From an uncultured Lentisphaeria bacterium (lineage in GTDB: Bacteria > Verrucomicrobiota > Lentisphaeria > JABSQK01 > CAJWLW01), in NCBI GenBank assembly GCA_913042885.1, contig CAJWLW010000278.1, positions 1 to 6,536 of the forward strand: 6,536 nt of DNA, written 5' to 3'. Positions within the stretch are counted from its first letter, which is position 1. The number at the start of each line of letters is the position of its first letter. The position numbers and the translations under genes are program-made. The notes below the pieces were generated by a model. The model made no database searches. It saw only the letters and a list, made by a program, of their open reading frames with translations, and was not told the DNA's origin. Positions 1 through 6,173 of the stretch are shown here, in pieces.

Positions 1-1389
1 ACCTGGTTCGCCGCCGACAAAACAGGCTTTCATATGTTGCATGCGCTGTTCCAGACGGCGCTCAAGTTCAACAACGTGACACGCTACGACGAGTGTTTTG
101 CCACCAAGCTGCTGATCCACGACGGACGCTGCCAGGGGGTCGCTGCGCTGGAGCTGCGGACCGGTCAGATCCTCCCGATTGCCGGCAAGGCGACTATCCT
201 GAGCACTGGCGGTGCGGGGCGCATTTTTCCTTTTACGACCAATGCTGCGATCAAAAACGGTGATGGCATGGCGATGGCCTACCGCGCCGGCGTCCCGCTG
301 AAGGATATGGAATTTATCCAGTACCATCCCACCGGTTTACCCGGCACCGGTATCCTGATTACCGAAGCATCGCGTGGCGAAGGTGGCATCCTCGTCAACA
401 AAGACGGATATCGTTACCTGCAGGATTACGACCTCGGCGAGGCTCTGGACGTAAACGACTCCCAACATCCGCGCAAACGTACGATGGAACTGGGACCGCG
501 CGACCGCTTGTCGCAGGCGTTCGTGCAGGAGCAGAAGAAGGGTAACACGATCGAGGGGCCATACGGCCATTATGTGCATCTGGATGTCACCCACATGGGC
601 GAGAAAAAAATCAACAAGAAGATCCCCTTCGTTCGCGAGCTTTGTAAAAATTATGTCGGCATTGATCCGGTTCATGAGTTGATTCCGGTGCGGCCGGTGA
701 TTCATTATGTCATGGGCGGTGTCCACACCAACATCGAAGGCGCAACGCCACTGCCCGGACTATACGCCGCCGGCGAATGTGCCTGCGTGAGCATCAACGG
801 TGCCAACCGGCTCGGTTCCAATTCGCTGACCGAGCTGTTGGTCTTCGGAGCGCGGGCTGCGCGGGCTGCGGTTCGTTTTGGTGGCGAGTGCGGCGACATC
901 GATGCCCAGATGATCATTGCCGGGGCTCAAGAGGAACAGCTACGGATCCGCGAGCAGTTCTTCCAACCCAAAGGGGGCAAGGAAACGATTGCCGGCATCA
1001 GGTCGCAGCTGACGGGCACCATGGAGAGTGGTGCCGGGATCTATCGCAGCGAGGATTCACTGCGGAAAAGCTGTGATACCATCCGTGACCTGAAAGAGCG
1101 CTTCGGCAGTATTGAACTGGCCGATCATAGTCTCACGTTCAATACCGAACTGACATCGGCATTGGAGCTGGAATTCATGCTGGACGTTGCCGAGGCGTTG
1201 GCACACAGCGCCCTGGCACGGACGGAATCCCGCGGTTCGCATCAGCGTACGGACTACGCCGAGCGCGATGATGAAAAATTCCTCAAACACTCGCTGGCGT
1301 ACAGAACCGACAGCGATCCACGTGTTGAATACCTAGACGTGGTCATCACAAAGTGGCCACCGGGAGAACGTATCTATGGCAGCAAGTAA
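1..1389 (+). CDS. frdA: Fumarate reductase flavoprotein subunit FrdA, 5'-truncated by the window edge
   Basis: This is the catalytic subunit of quinol:fumarate reductase. It reduces fumarate to succinate on the cytoplasmic face of the inner membrane, using electrons passed from FrdB. The frame is open from base 1, so 462 codons are visible. By comparison with E. coli FrdA recalled from memory, about 123 N-terminal residues are missing, including the FAD-binding glycine motif and the histidine that binds FAD covalently. Visible catalytic motifs are HPTG (visible residue 109), TEASRGEGG (Glu122, Arg125), ELGPRD (Arg167, matching the proton-shuttle Arg287 of E. coli), HYVMGG (His235) and [10 protein letters not shown] (Arg270). 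Spacing agrees with E. coli except for about three extra residues before ELGPRD. The protein ends YGSK, slightly shorter than E. coli's tail. The first in-frame ATG at 34 is internal, because the conserved WFAADKTGF motif precedes it. The last 14 bases overlap frdB, which suggests translational coupling. A succinate dehydrogenase SdhA is less likely given the FrdC/FrdD neighbours. Confidence 0.97.
   Translation, partial: TWFAADKTGFHMLHALFQTALKFNNVTRYDECFATKLLIHDGRCQGVAALELRTGQILPIAGKATILSTGGAGRIFPFTTNAAIKNGDGMAMAYRAGVPLKDMEFIQYHPTGLPGTGILITEASRGEGGILVNKDGYRYLQDYDLGEALDVNDSQHPRKRTMELGPRDRLSQAFVQEQKKGNTIEGPYGHYVHLDVTHMGEKKINKKIPFVRELCKNYVGIDPVHELIPVRPVIHYVMGGVHTNIEGATPLPGLYAAGECACVSINGANRLGSNSLTELLVFGARAARAAVRFGGECGDIDAQMIIAGAQEEQLRIREQFFQPKGGKETIAGIRSQLTGTMESGAGIYRSEDSLRKSCDTIRDLKERFGSIELADHSLTFNTELTSALELEFMLDVAEALAHSALARTESRGSHQRTDYAERDDEKFLKHSLAYRTDSDPRVEYLDVVITKWPPGERIYGSK
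1362..1367 (+). promoter_or_regulatory. Ribosome binding site of frdB
   Basis: GGGAGA lies 8 bases before the ATG at 1376, inside the end of frdA. It supports this ATG as the frdB start rather than the later in-frame Met11 (1406), and fits coupled translation of the two subunits. Confidence 0.6.
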
Positions 1390-2164
1390 TACCGAAACGG
1401 ATAAAATGGTTACCCTGGAGGTCTTTCGCTTCCAACCGGAGGAGAACGACGAGGAGCACTACTTCGATCGGTACGAAGTTCCGTATCACGAGGATTGGGT
1501 GGTGCTGGACGCGCTGAATCACATCAAGGATGAAATCGATGGGACATTGTCGTATCGCTGGTCATGCCGCATGGGAGTCTGTGGCAGTTGCGGCATGATG
1601 GTCAATGGTGAGCCGAAACTCACTTGCGCGGCCTTCCTGCGCGACTACTATCCTGAGCCGATCCGTGTCGAACCACTGGATCACTTTCCGGTGATCCGTG
1701 ATCTGGTGATCAACATGGATGGGTTCATGGAGAAGCTTGGCGAAGTCAAGGCATGGCTGATTCCGAAAGAAGAACGAGATGTTTCGCAGGGAGAATATCG
1801 GCAGACGCCCGCTGAGCTGGCGCACTACAAACCGTACAGTATGTGTATTAACTGCATGCTCTGTTATTCGGCGTGCCCGGTATTCGCTCACAATTCGGAT
1901 TTCGTGGGGCCGGCTGCTATTGCCCTGGCTCAGCGATATAACCTCGACTCGCGCGATGGTGCCGCCGATGAGCGGGCCGAAGTGATCTTCAGCGACGAGG
2001 GCATCTGGGAATGTACATTTGTCGGCGAATGTACCGAAGTCTGCCCGAAGAATGTTGATCCGGCTGGTGCAATCCAGCAGGCCAAGGTGACCGCAACTAT
2101 GGACTGGTACCGCAACATCGTGCCGTTTGGATCCAGGAAGTCAACCGAAAAAGAAAGTCAATAG
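1376..2164 (+). CDS. frdB: Fumarate reductase iron-sulfur subunit FrdB
   Basis: This is the electron-transfer subunit that carries electrons from membrane quinol to the FAD of FrdA. It has 262 residues, against about 244 in E. coli; the extra length is a short N-terminal lead and a polar tail. The N-terminal ferredoxin-like domain binds a [2Fe-2S] cluster through Cys64, Cys69, Cys72 and Cys84 (motif [11 protein letters not shown], then LTC). The C-terminal helical domain carries [12 protein letters not shown] (Cys157, 160, 163, 167) and [14 protein letters not shown] (Cys213, 219, 223). By the family pattern, Cys157/160/163/223 hold [4Fe-4S] and Cys167/213/219 hold [3Fe-4S]. Lys237 in AIQQAKV lines up with FrdB Lys228 of E. 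coli, near the menaquinol site. The gene overlaps frdA by 14 bases and ends 8 bases before frdC. SdhB is the closest alternative, but the [11 protein letters not shown] tail and the neighbours favour FrdB. Confidence 0.96.
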   Translation: MAASNTETDKMVTLEVFRFQPEENDEEHYFDRYEVPYHEDWVVLDALNHIKDEIDGTLSYRWSCRMGVCGSCGMMVNGEPKLTCAAFLRDYYPEPIRVEPLDHFPVIRDLVINMDGFMEKLGEVKAWLIPKEERDVSQGEYRQTPAELAHYKPYSMCINCMLCYSACPVFAHNSDFVGPAAIALAQRYNLDSRDGAADERAEVIFSDEGIWECTFVGECTEVCPKNVDPAGAIQQAKVTATMDWYRNIVPFGSRKSTEKESQ

Positions 2165-2172
2165 GTCGAGAA

Positions 2173-2583
2173 ATGGTGGATCAGCCTGGAGCGGAAAAAA
2201 GCAAAGAATACATTCGATCCATGCCGAGCAATTGGTGGATGAAGAAGAAGTCGTATTCGCTGTTCATGCTCCGCGAACTGACCTGTGTTTTTGTTGGCGG
2301 GTACGCGTTGTTTTTGCTGATCCTGGTCGCTTGTGCAGCAAACGGTCAGGAGGCATTCATCGCGATGTTGAACAACCCGGTGAGCATCGTGCTTCATGTC
2401 ATTGCCCTGCCGATGGTCATCTACCACAGCATCACGTGGATCAATCTGACGCCCAAGGTATTAATCATCTGGCGTGGTGAGGACCGGGTAAGTTCGACGT
2501 TGATTGCGGCGGTTCACCATGCGGGGTGGATCGTCTTATCGATTGTGATTTTTGTGATCGTCAGGGCAATTGCGGGGACGTAA
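2173..2583 (+). CDS. frdC: Fumarate reductase membrane anchor subunit FrdC
   Basis: This is one of two integral membrane subunits that anchor FrdAB to the inner membrane and form the quinol-binding pocket. It has 136 residues, close to the E. coli length of about 131. The N-terminal signature YIRSMPSNWW (residues 13-22), followed by MLREL, matches E. coli FrdC (YVRPMTSTWW, MLREG). Glu35 in MLRE corresponds to the E. coli glutamate implicated in menaquinone chemistry. Three hydrophobic segments are visible at about residues 36-56, 69-90 and 110-133, the usual topology. NPV at 68-70 and the H-x-x-TW pattern at 85-89 are also shared with the family. The start ATG at 2173 is preceded by a weak AGGTCGAG Shine-Dalgarno-like stretch and begins 8 bases after the frdB stop. 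The separate C and D anchors make this the four-subunit type, which normally lacks haem b. Confidence 0.93.
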   Translation: MVDQPGAEKSKEYIRSMPSNWWMKKKSYSLFMLRELTCVFVGGYALFLLILVACAANGQEAFIAMLNNPVSIVLHVIALPMVIYHSITWINLTPKVLIIWRGEDRVSSTLIAAVHHAGWIVLSIVIFVIVRAIAGT

Positions 2584-2588
2584 GCAGT

Positions 2589-2924
2589 ATGGCCAAATCT
2601 AATGAACCAATTTGGTGGTCATTGTTTTCTGCCGGCGGTGTGGTCGCCGCGTTCTTTCTGCCAATCACCATGATTATCACCGGGTTCGCGGTGTGGGCGG
2701 GCTTGATCAGCGAAAGTGGTTTGTACGATTTGTTACACCATTGGCTGACGCGGATTTATCTTTTTCTGGTGATTTCCTTGCCACTGTTTCACTGGGCACA
2801 TCGATTCCGCTTCGCGGTTGCGGATCTCGGTCTGAAAGATAAAAGCGGTGCACTGCCGGTCGCCGTGTACCTGGCAGCAATTGTCGGGTCGATTCTGGCA
2901 CTTGTCTTTTTGATCAGGCTTTAA
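2589..2924 (+). CDS. frdD: Fumarate reductase membrane anchor subunit FrdD
   Basis: This is the second membrane anchor of fumarate reductase and pairs with FrdC around the quinone site. It has 111 residues, against about 119 in E. coli. The start SNEPIWWSLFSAGG (residues 4-17) matches the E. coli pattern SDEPVFWGLFGAGG. The stretch RIYLFLVISLPLFHWAHR (55-72) matches its RVFLFLMIVLPLWCGLHR. Three hydrophobic segments are visible at about 15-38, 53-75 and 87-110. An in-frame ATG at 2526 would add 21 residues overlapping frdC. The ATG at 2589, 5 bases after the frdC stop with GGGGA about 10 bases upstream, was chosen because the family homology begins there. This is the last gene of the operon. 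Its stop overlaps the end of a doubtful reverse-strand frame, and no hairpin terminator with a T-tract follows it. Confidence 0.92.
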   Translation: MAKSNEPIWWSLFSAGGVVAAFFLPITMIITGFAVWAGLISESGLYDLLHHWLTRIYLFLVISLPLFHWAHRFRFAVADLGLKDKSGALPVAVYLAAIVGSILALVFLIRL

Positions 2925-3166
2925 TTTCGCAGGACAACGTTGCGGACCATGCGAAGTCGCCGGGCAAGTGGAAACAGAGGCAAATTCCCGCAGCGGATGT
3001 CGACCGCATGTTCCGCACCCGCCTCCCGATCGACAATCCCGCATGCCCATCGGCTGCCGTTGCGTCGGCTGTCAGTGAGAGCCGCGTAGCTGGCGATTGC
3101 CGCCCAATAGTGGACAGCGGATCGAAGGGTGTCGAGAGGACCAGCCATCGGCGGCGTGCGGTTCAT
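2921..3166 (-). CDS. Possible small protein after the LigM-like gene, unrecognised and doubtful
   Basis: This is an 81-codon frame whose ATG overlaps the stop of the LigM-like gene by four bases (ATGA), a common sign of translational coupling. It runs exactly to the end of frdD on the opposite strand. About two thirds of its codons end in G or C, similar to real genes here. Against it: the product is rich in arginine and has no lysine, typical of chance frames in GC-rich DNA. It has no recognisable domain, signal peptide or convincing membrane segment, and no clear Shine-Dalgarno of its own. It starts MNRTPPMAGPLDTLRSAVHY and ends with an Arg-rich tail (LARRLRMVRNVVLRN). It could be a genuine small gene, a decayed remnant or plain intergenic sequence. 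No function can be assigned. If it is not coding, 2925-3162 is a 238-base convergent spacer in which I see nothing else. Confidence 0.25.
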   Translation of the reverse strand: MNRTPPMAGPLDTLRSAVHYWAAIASYAALTDSRRNGSRWACGIVDREAGAEHAVDIRCGNLPLFPLARRLRMVRNVVLRN

Positions 3167-4512
3167 GAATTATGCGGGTTAAGCCGTTTCGTACTTACAC
3201 GTGCCCGAATCTCGGTTTGCACGTGCCTTTCAACGGTCGGCTTTGCCGTACCACCGTCTTCTTCCCCCCATAAGATTGTAACCTCGGTCCCGTCTATAGC
3301 CTCTTTTTCGTCGATCATTGCCAGTGAGAACCAGGAGCGAACGTTTGCGGTGTAGACCGCGTACGTTGACAGTCCGACCATCTGATCGTTGTGCAACACT
3401 TGGTCAAAAGGCAGAGTTGCATATTGCGAACCTGGCATTTCGAGATGCTTAAATCTATCGCCTCCCTCAAGCACACTCGAAAATATGCGAAGGACATCTT
3501 CCTTGTTCCAGTTCAGCCAGACTTTGCTGCGGTGCGGATTATCCGCCATTTCTTCCAGGGATTCACGGCCGATGAAATCATGGTCGAATTTCACATGCTT
3601 ACCATATCCGAGATCCCAGGGCGTCTGGTAATAATCCTGTATGTTATCCGAATGAAAACTGCCGCCCAGGGACGCATTCGCCTCGAACCCGTCCGCGCTC
3701 AGCCATTCACGGTAGGGCTTCATCTTCTCACCAGCGTAGACCGCGGGTGTGGGTGAAGGGATCCAGCCGGATTCAATGGAAACGGTTGAGTAGGCGCGAC
3801 TGCCAACCTGCTTGAGCCCGAGCTCCTTGCCCGCCTGTAGCAGTGCAGCCTTGACCTCTTTCCCTTCTCTGTATGGCCCCCAGAGCTCGAGACCGCGCGT
3901 GCGGGACATGCCATGGTTCAAGGCACGAACCGTTTTGCCGGCAATTATAAATTCGCACATGTGGAAAAATTTAACATCCGGGAGTCGCCCTTGATTCGCT
4001 TTCTCCAGAACCTTTTCCGCATTCGGGCCCTGGATTTGATATCGATACGTAAAACGGGGCTTGTCATTGCTTACGCTTCGTTCATCGCGTGTAACCTCGA
4101 CATCGTAATCTCCGGTCTCAGCGTGAAAAGCTACCCAATTCTGGGCAGAGGGACGCCCAACAATACTGATTTTATTTTCTGCGTGATGAAAGAGAATCGC
4201 GTCCCCAATGACATATCCATCGTAATTGCAGGCCACAAACTGCTTTGCCCTGTTTGGTCCAAAGTTCCTGAAGCTGTTTACACCTATATCAGACAATAAC
4301 CGGTATACGTCCGGACCTTCAAAGTAAATATCTGTCATATGATAGGAAAGGTCCATAAGAACTGCTGTGTGTTGCCATGCTTCCTGCTCGTCGCGCCAAT
4401 TGGTGAACTCGCTGGGAATAGGAAAGACATAGGGACCAATTTGCGAATTGCGAAGCATCTCTACCGGATTGCCGGTGGCCCTGATCTTCTGTTCCAAACT
4501 CTGAATATTCAT
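3163..4512 (-). CDS. LigM/DesA-like tetrahydrofolate-dependent O-demethylase (GcvT-fold methyltransferase)
   Basis: The predicted protein has 449 residues of the aminomethyltransferase (GcvT) fold. It resembles LigM, which moves the methyl group of vanillate or 3-O-methylgallate to tetrahydrofolate in the cytoplasm; DesA does the same with syringate. Shared motifs, recalled from LigM, are VEMLRNSQIGPYVFP (17-31), SEFTNWRDEQ (34-43), YHMTDIY (57-63), NRAKQFV (87-93), GYVIGD (99-104), IVGRPSAQNW (117-126), GSRAYSTVSIESGWIPSP (237-254), KFDHDFIGRE (308-317) and LWGEEDGGTAK (414-424). Tyr241 in GSRAY aligns with the tyrosine reported as catalytic in LigM (Tyr247); His58 and Arg120 align with its substrate-site His and Arg. 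DmdA and true GcvT are shorter and lack the MLRNSQIG start. The ATG has a strong GGGAGG site upstream. The gene follows the aminotransferase after 73 bases, probably in one transcript, and is more AT-rich. The family is well supported, but the substrate is unknown and may not be aromatic. Confidence 0.85.
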   Translation of the reverse strand: MNIQSLEQKIRATGNPVEMLRNSQIGPYVFPIPSEFTNWRDEQEAWQHTAVLMDLSYHMTDIYFEGPDVYRLLSDIGVNSFRNFGPNRAKQFVACNYDGYVIGDAILFHHAENKISIVGRPSAQNWVAFHAETGDYDVEVTRDERSVSNDKPRFTYRYQIQGPNAEKVLEKANQGRLPDVKFFHMCEFIIAGKTVRALNHGMSRTRGLELWGPYREGKEVKAALLQAGKELGLKQVGSRAYSTVSIESGWIPSPTPAVYAGEKMKPYREWLSADGFEANASLGGSFHSDNIQDYYQTPWDLGYGKHVKFDHDFIGRESLEEMADNPHRSKVWLNWNKEDVLRIFSSVLEGGDRFKHLEMPGSQYATLPFDQVLHNDQMVGLSTYAVYTANVRSWFSLAMIDEKEAIDGTEVTILWGEEDGGTAKPTVERHVQTEIRARVSTKRLNPHNS

Positions 4513-4517
4513 GATTG

Positions 4518-4523
4518 CCTCCC
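4518..4523 (-). promoter_or_regulatory. Strong ribosome binding site of the LigM-like gene
   Basis: GGGAGG on the minus strand lies 5 bases before the ATG at 4512. It fixes the start of the LigM-like gene and is the best Shine-Dalgarno in the window, which suggests efficient translation initiation. Confidence 0.75.
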
Positions 4524-4546
4524 GTGTGCGTCTTCACCGCTCGCGA

Positions 4547-4560
4547 CGAGGTCCGCCTCG
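4547..4560 (-). repeat. Short hairpin between the aminotransferase and LigM-like genes
   Basis: CGAGG-TCCG-CCTCG forms a perfect 5-base-pair, GC-rich stem with a 4-base loop in the 73-base gap between the two minus-strand genes. There is no T-tract after it in the direction of transcription, so it does not look like an intrinsic terminator. It may only be a small mRNA stem, possibly a processing or stability element, or chance. Confidence 0.3.
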
Positions 4561-4585
4561 ACCGCACAGTACAATTGCAAAAGAG

Positions 4586-5800
4586 CTAAATCGATTCCTT
4601 CACCGCGCGGTATCCCGCGGCGGTCGCAGCCAGAGATTCCTCGACGTCGGCATCGGTGTGGACGGCGCACACGAAGCCGTGGTGGTTGGCGTGAAAGAAA
4701 ACACCTTCGTCGACGACCGCCTCAAAGAAAACCTTGCGCACGGACCGGACGGTGTCCGGGTCGTCGTAGTGAAAGGCGAAATCGGGTGTCGGCGCCAGGC
4801 CGACAGCTTCGATGTCGACACCGATGTCCCGCGCCAGGGCGTTCTGACCGTCGATCAGTTTCCGGCCGATATCCCACATCGTGGCAATGACGTCGTTCTC
4901 CTCCATGAACCGGATCGTCGCCAGCGCCGCAGCATACTCGATGGCGTTGGTGCAGTGGGTCGACGACATCCAGGTCTGCCCGATAGTGTCCATGTATTCG
5001 GCGGGGCCGACCAGTGCCGAGATCGGGTAGCCGTTCGACATCGCCTTGCCGAAGGTCGCCAGATCCGGCGTGACGCCGAAATATTCCTGCGCACCGCCGA
5101 GCGCGAAATGGAAGCCGGTCCGCACTTCGTCCATGATGAACAGTGCGCCGTGCTGATGGCACAGGTCGCGGACGCCTTCGAGAAAGCCGGGCTGCGGTTC
5201 TTCGACTTCGCAGGCCCACATGATAACGCCGCAGATCTCGCCAGGGTTCGCTTCGAAAACCGCCGCCAGACTATCGAGGTCGTTGTAGTTGAACTTCAAC
5301 GTCAGGTCCAGCACGTCCTGCGGAATGCCGGGGTCGACCTTGCAGCACCAGTCGTGCCAGCCGTTGTAGCCGAGCCGGATGATCTTGTCACGGCCGGTGA
5401 CCAGCCGCGCAACCCGTACCGCGGCCGTCGTCGCGTCGGAACCGGTCTTCAGAAACAAGGTTTTCTCGGCGCACGGAATGAGCTCGACCAGCTTCTCGGC
5501 CAGGTCGTTCTGCAACACCGGCGGCAGTTGCTGGGTGTGCCCTTTTTCAATCTGCTCGATCGCCGCTGCGTTGACAACCGGATGGCTGTGGCCGAGCACG
5601 ATGCAGCCGAAGCTCAGGATCCAGTCGAGATAACAGTTCCCGTCGATGTCCCAGATACGGGCGCCCTTGCCGCATTCGCTGAATATCGGATAATCGCACG
5701 GTGCCATCAGCGCCGGCGCACGGGTCTGGGTCGTGCCTTCGGCAACAACCTTGAGGGCGCGTTCAAACTCGGCGGCGGAATTTGGGAATCGTTCGTTCAT
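4586..5800 (-). CDS. Class-III PLP aminotransferase, glutamate-1-semialdehyde-aminomutase-like
   Basis: This is a predicted cytoplasmic fold-type I enzyme that uses pyridoxal phosphate to move an amino group; the substrate is unknown. The 404-residue product shows family motifs in order: IWDIDGNCYLDW (49-60), LGHSHPVV (69-76), LKTGSDATTAAVRVAR (117-132, phosphate-binding turn), GYNGWHDW (144-151, the cofactor-stacking region), FIMDEVRTGFHFALGG (221-236, Asp224 for the pyridine nitrogen) and FGKAMSNGYPISAL (250-263, Lys252 forming the Schiff base). DEVRTGF..ALGGAQEYFGVTPDL is very close to glutamate-1-semialdehyde aminomutase, but the Lys-flanking sequence differs from HemL, so a side-branch aminotransferase is more likely than a haem gene. 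The frame is open to an ATG at 5923. I chose the ATG at 5800 because homology begins just after it and the 41 extra residues would cover repeats and promoter-like sequence. Its Shine-Dalgarno is weak (GAGG, 12 bases away). It is probably co-transcribed with the LigM-like gene. Confidence 0.88.
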   Translation of the reverse strand: MNERFPNSAAEFERALKVVAEGTTQTRAPALMAPCDYPIFSECGKGARIWDIDGNCYLDWILSFGCIVLGHSHPVVNAAAIEQIEKGHTQQLPPVLQNDLAEKLVELIPCAEKTLFLKTGSDATTAAVRVARLVTGRDKIIRLGYNGWHDWCCKVDPGIPQDVLDLTLKFNYNDLDSLAAVFEANPGEICGVIMWACEVEEPQPGFLEGVRDLCHQHGALFIMDEVRTGFHFALGGAQEYFGVTPDLATFGKAMSNGYPISALVGPAEYMDTIGQTWMSSTHCTNAIEYAAALATIRFMEENDVIATMWDIGRKLIDGQNALARDIGVDIEAVGLAPTPDFAFHYDDPDTVRSVRKVFFEAVVDEGVFFHANHHGFVCAVHTDADVEESLAATAAGYRAVKESI

Positions 5801-5820
5801 CAGGATGTGGGGCCTCGGTC

Positions 5821-5834
5821 TGTCTGTTAAGACA
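5821..5834. promoter_or_regulatory. Inverted repeat, possible operator in the aminotransferase leader
   Basis: TGTCT-GTTA-AGACA is a perfect inverted repeat of 5-base arms, 20 bases before the aminotransferase start and downstream of its candidate -10 box. Its position would suit a repressor site or a small leader stem. No regulator gene is in the window, so the binding protein, if any, is unknown. Confidence 0.3.
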
Positions 5835-5850
5835 AAACTCGTGGCCGGGT

Positions 5851-5879
5851 AGTTTACCGTAAAGAGCGGCAGATTGGAA
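5851..5879 (-). promoter_or_regulatory. Candidate sigma70-type promoter for the aminotransferase/LigM-like pair
   Basis: On the minus strand, TTCCAA (5879-5874, 3 of 6 to the -35 consensus) is separated by 17 bases from TAAACT (5856-5851, 4 of 6 to the -10 consensus). Transcription would start about 45 bases before the ATG at 5800. The match is weak, so help from an activator would be expected. Confidence 0.3.
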
Positions 5880-5918
5880 GATTCCGACGAGGAATATCCT
5901 CCAACCTTCCAACCTTCC
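5874..5918. repeat. Cluster of inverted and tandem repeats, G-rich on the minus strand
   Basis: TTGGAAG (5874-5880) and CTTCCAA (5906-5912) form an inverted pair. Inside it, ATTCC-GACGA-GGAAT (5881-5895) is a second small stem. AACCTTCC is repeated in tandem (5903-5910 and 5911-5918), preceded by CCTCC. Read on the minus strand, this gives a run of GG pairs separated by AA or TT, which could in principle form a weak two-layer G-quadruplex. It lies in the control region between divergent genes. Confidence 0.6.
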
Positions 5919-5934
5919 GACAACGCGGTATACT
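5907..5934 (+). promoter_or_regulatory. Candidate rightward promoter, distal
   Basis: TTCCAA (5907-5912), a 16-base spacer and TATACT (5929-5934, 5 of 6 to the -10 consensus) point toward the SDR gene. The -35 match is poor. A transcript from here would have a leader of roughly 230 bases before the SDR start. Confidence 0.25.
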
Positions 5935-6147
5935 ACCTGCCACACGTCCATCACACAGAAAGCCTTTGCCGCGCAATTTCGGACTACAACTGGATATCCT
6001 GTTTCGCGGCCACTGAGTTCCGTTTCGACATGCCGCTACAGCACGTCAAGCAGAACTGCAACGAAACAACCTTGATTCTCCGCGAACGGTCGCCTCGGCT
6101 GGAATGCTGCGTCACGCTGGACTTCGCCAGACTGACGATAGATCCGG

Positions 6148-6153
6148 TACAAT
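6148..6153 (+). promoter_or_regulatory. Candidate -10 box close to the SDR gene
   Basis: TACAAT matches the -10 consensus at 5 of 6 bases and is followed by an A-rich stretch, with about 14 bases from the expected start point to the SDR ATG. No good -35 box is present 16-18 bases upstream, so this is tentative. Confidence 0.3.
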
Positions 6154-6173
6154 AAAAACGGACACGAATCGCC

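Larger units (their letters stand above)
5801..6173. other. Divergent intergenic region between aminotransferase and SDR genes
   Basis: This is a 373-base stretch between two genes that point away from each other, so it should hold the promoters of both. It contains, left to right, a 14-base inverted repeat (5821-5834), a minus-strand promoter candidate, a cluster of G-rich/inverted repeats (5874-5918), a plus-strand TATACT box (5929-5934) and a TACAAT box close to the SDR start. A frame on the + strand from TTG 5874 to the stop at 6155 (93 codons, internal ATG at 6030) is open. It resembles nothing I know and lacks a Shine-Dalgarno, so I do not call it a gene. Confidence 0.6.

Noticed and set aside
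1692..1712. Three GTGATC repeats inside frdB
   Set aside because: They encode ordinary FrdB residues (VIRDLVI) and are explained by codon choice.
2526..2588. Earlier frdD start at 2526
   Set aside because: It would overlap frdC by 58 bases and add residues absent from FrdD; the ATG at 2589 matches the family start and the tight operon spacing.
2926..2955. TTCGCA/TGCGAA pair just after frdD as a terminator
   Set aside because: The arms are six bases with an 18-base loop and no T-tract, so chance is as likely.
2993..3016. GCGGA...TCCGC inverted repeat as a terminator
   Set aside because: The stem is only five pairs with a 14-base loop and no T-tract on either strand.
4511..5830. Long + strand frame opposite the aminotransferase gene (439 codons)
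   Set aside because: It is a shadow of the GC-rich aminotransferase gene; its product is Arg/Val/Asp-rich without family motifs, while the minus strand has all the PLP-enzyme motifs.
5801..5923. Longer aminotransferase form starting at the ATG at 5923
   Set aside because: The 41 extra residues show no family similarity and cover the repeat cluster and promoter-like boxes; homology to class-III enzymes starts right after the ATG at 5800.
5992..5999. GGATATCC palindrome in the spacer
   Set aside because: An 8-base palindrome is expected by chance and is not linked to a promoter element.
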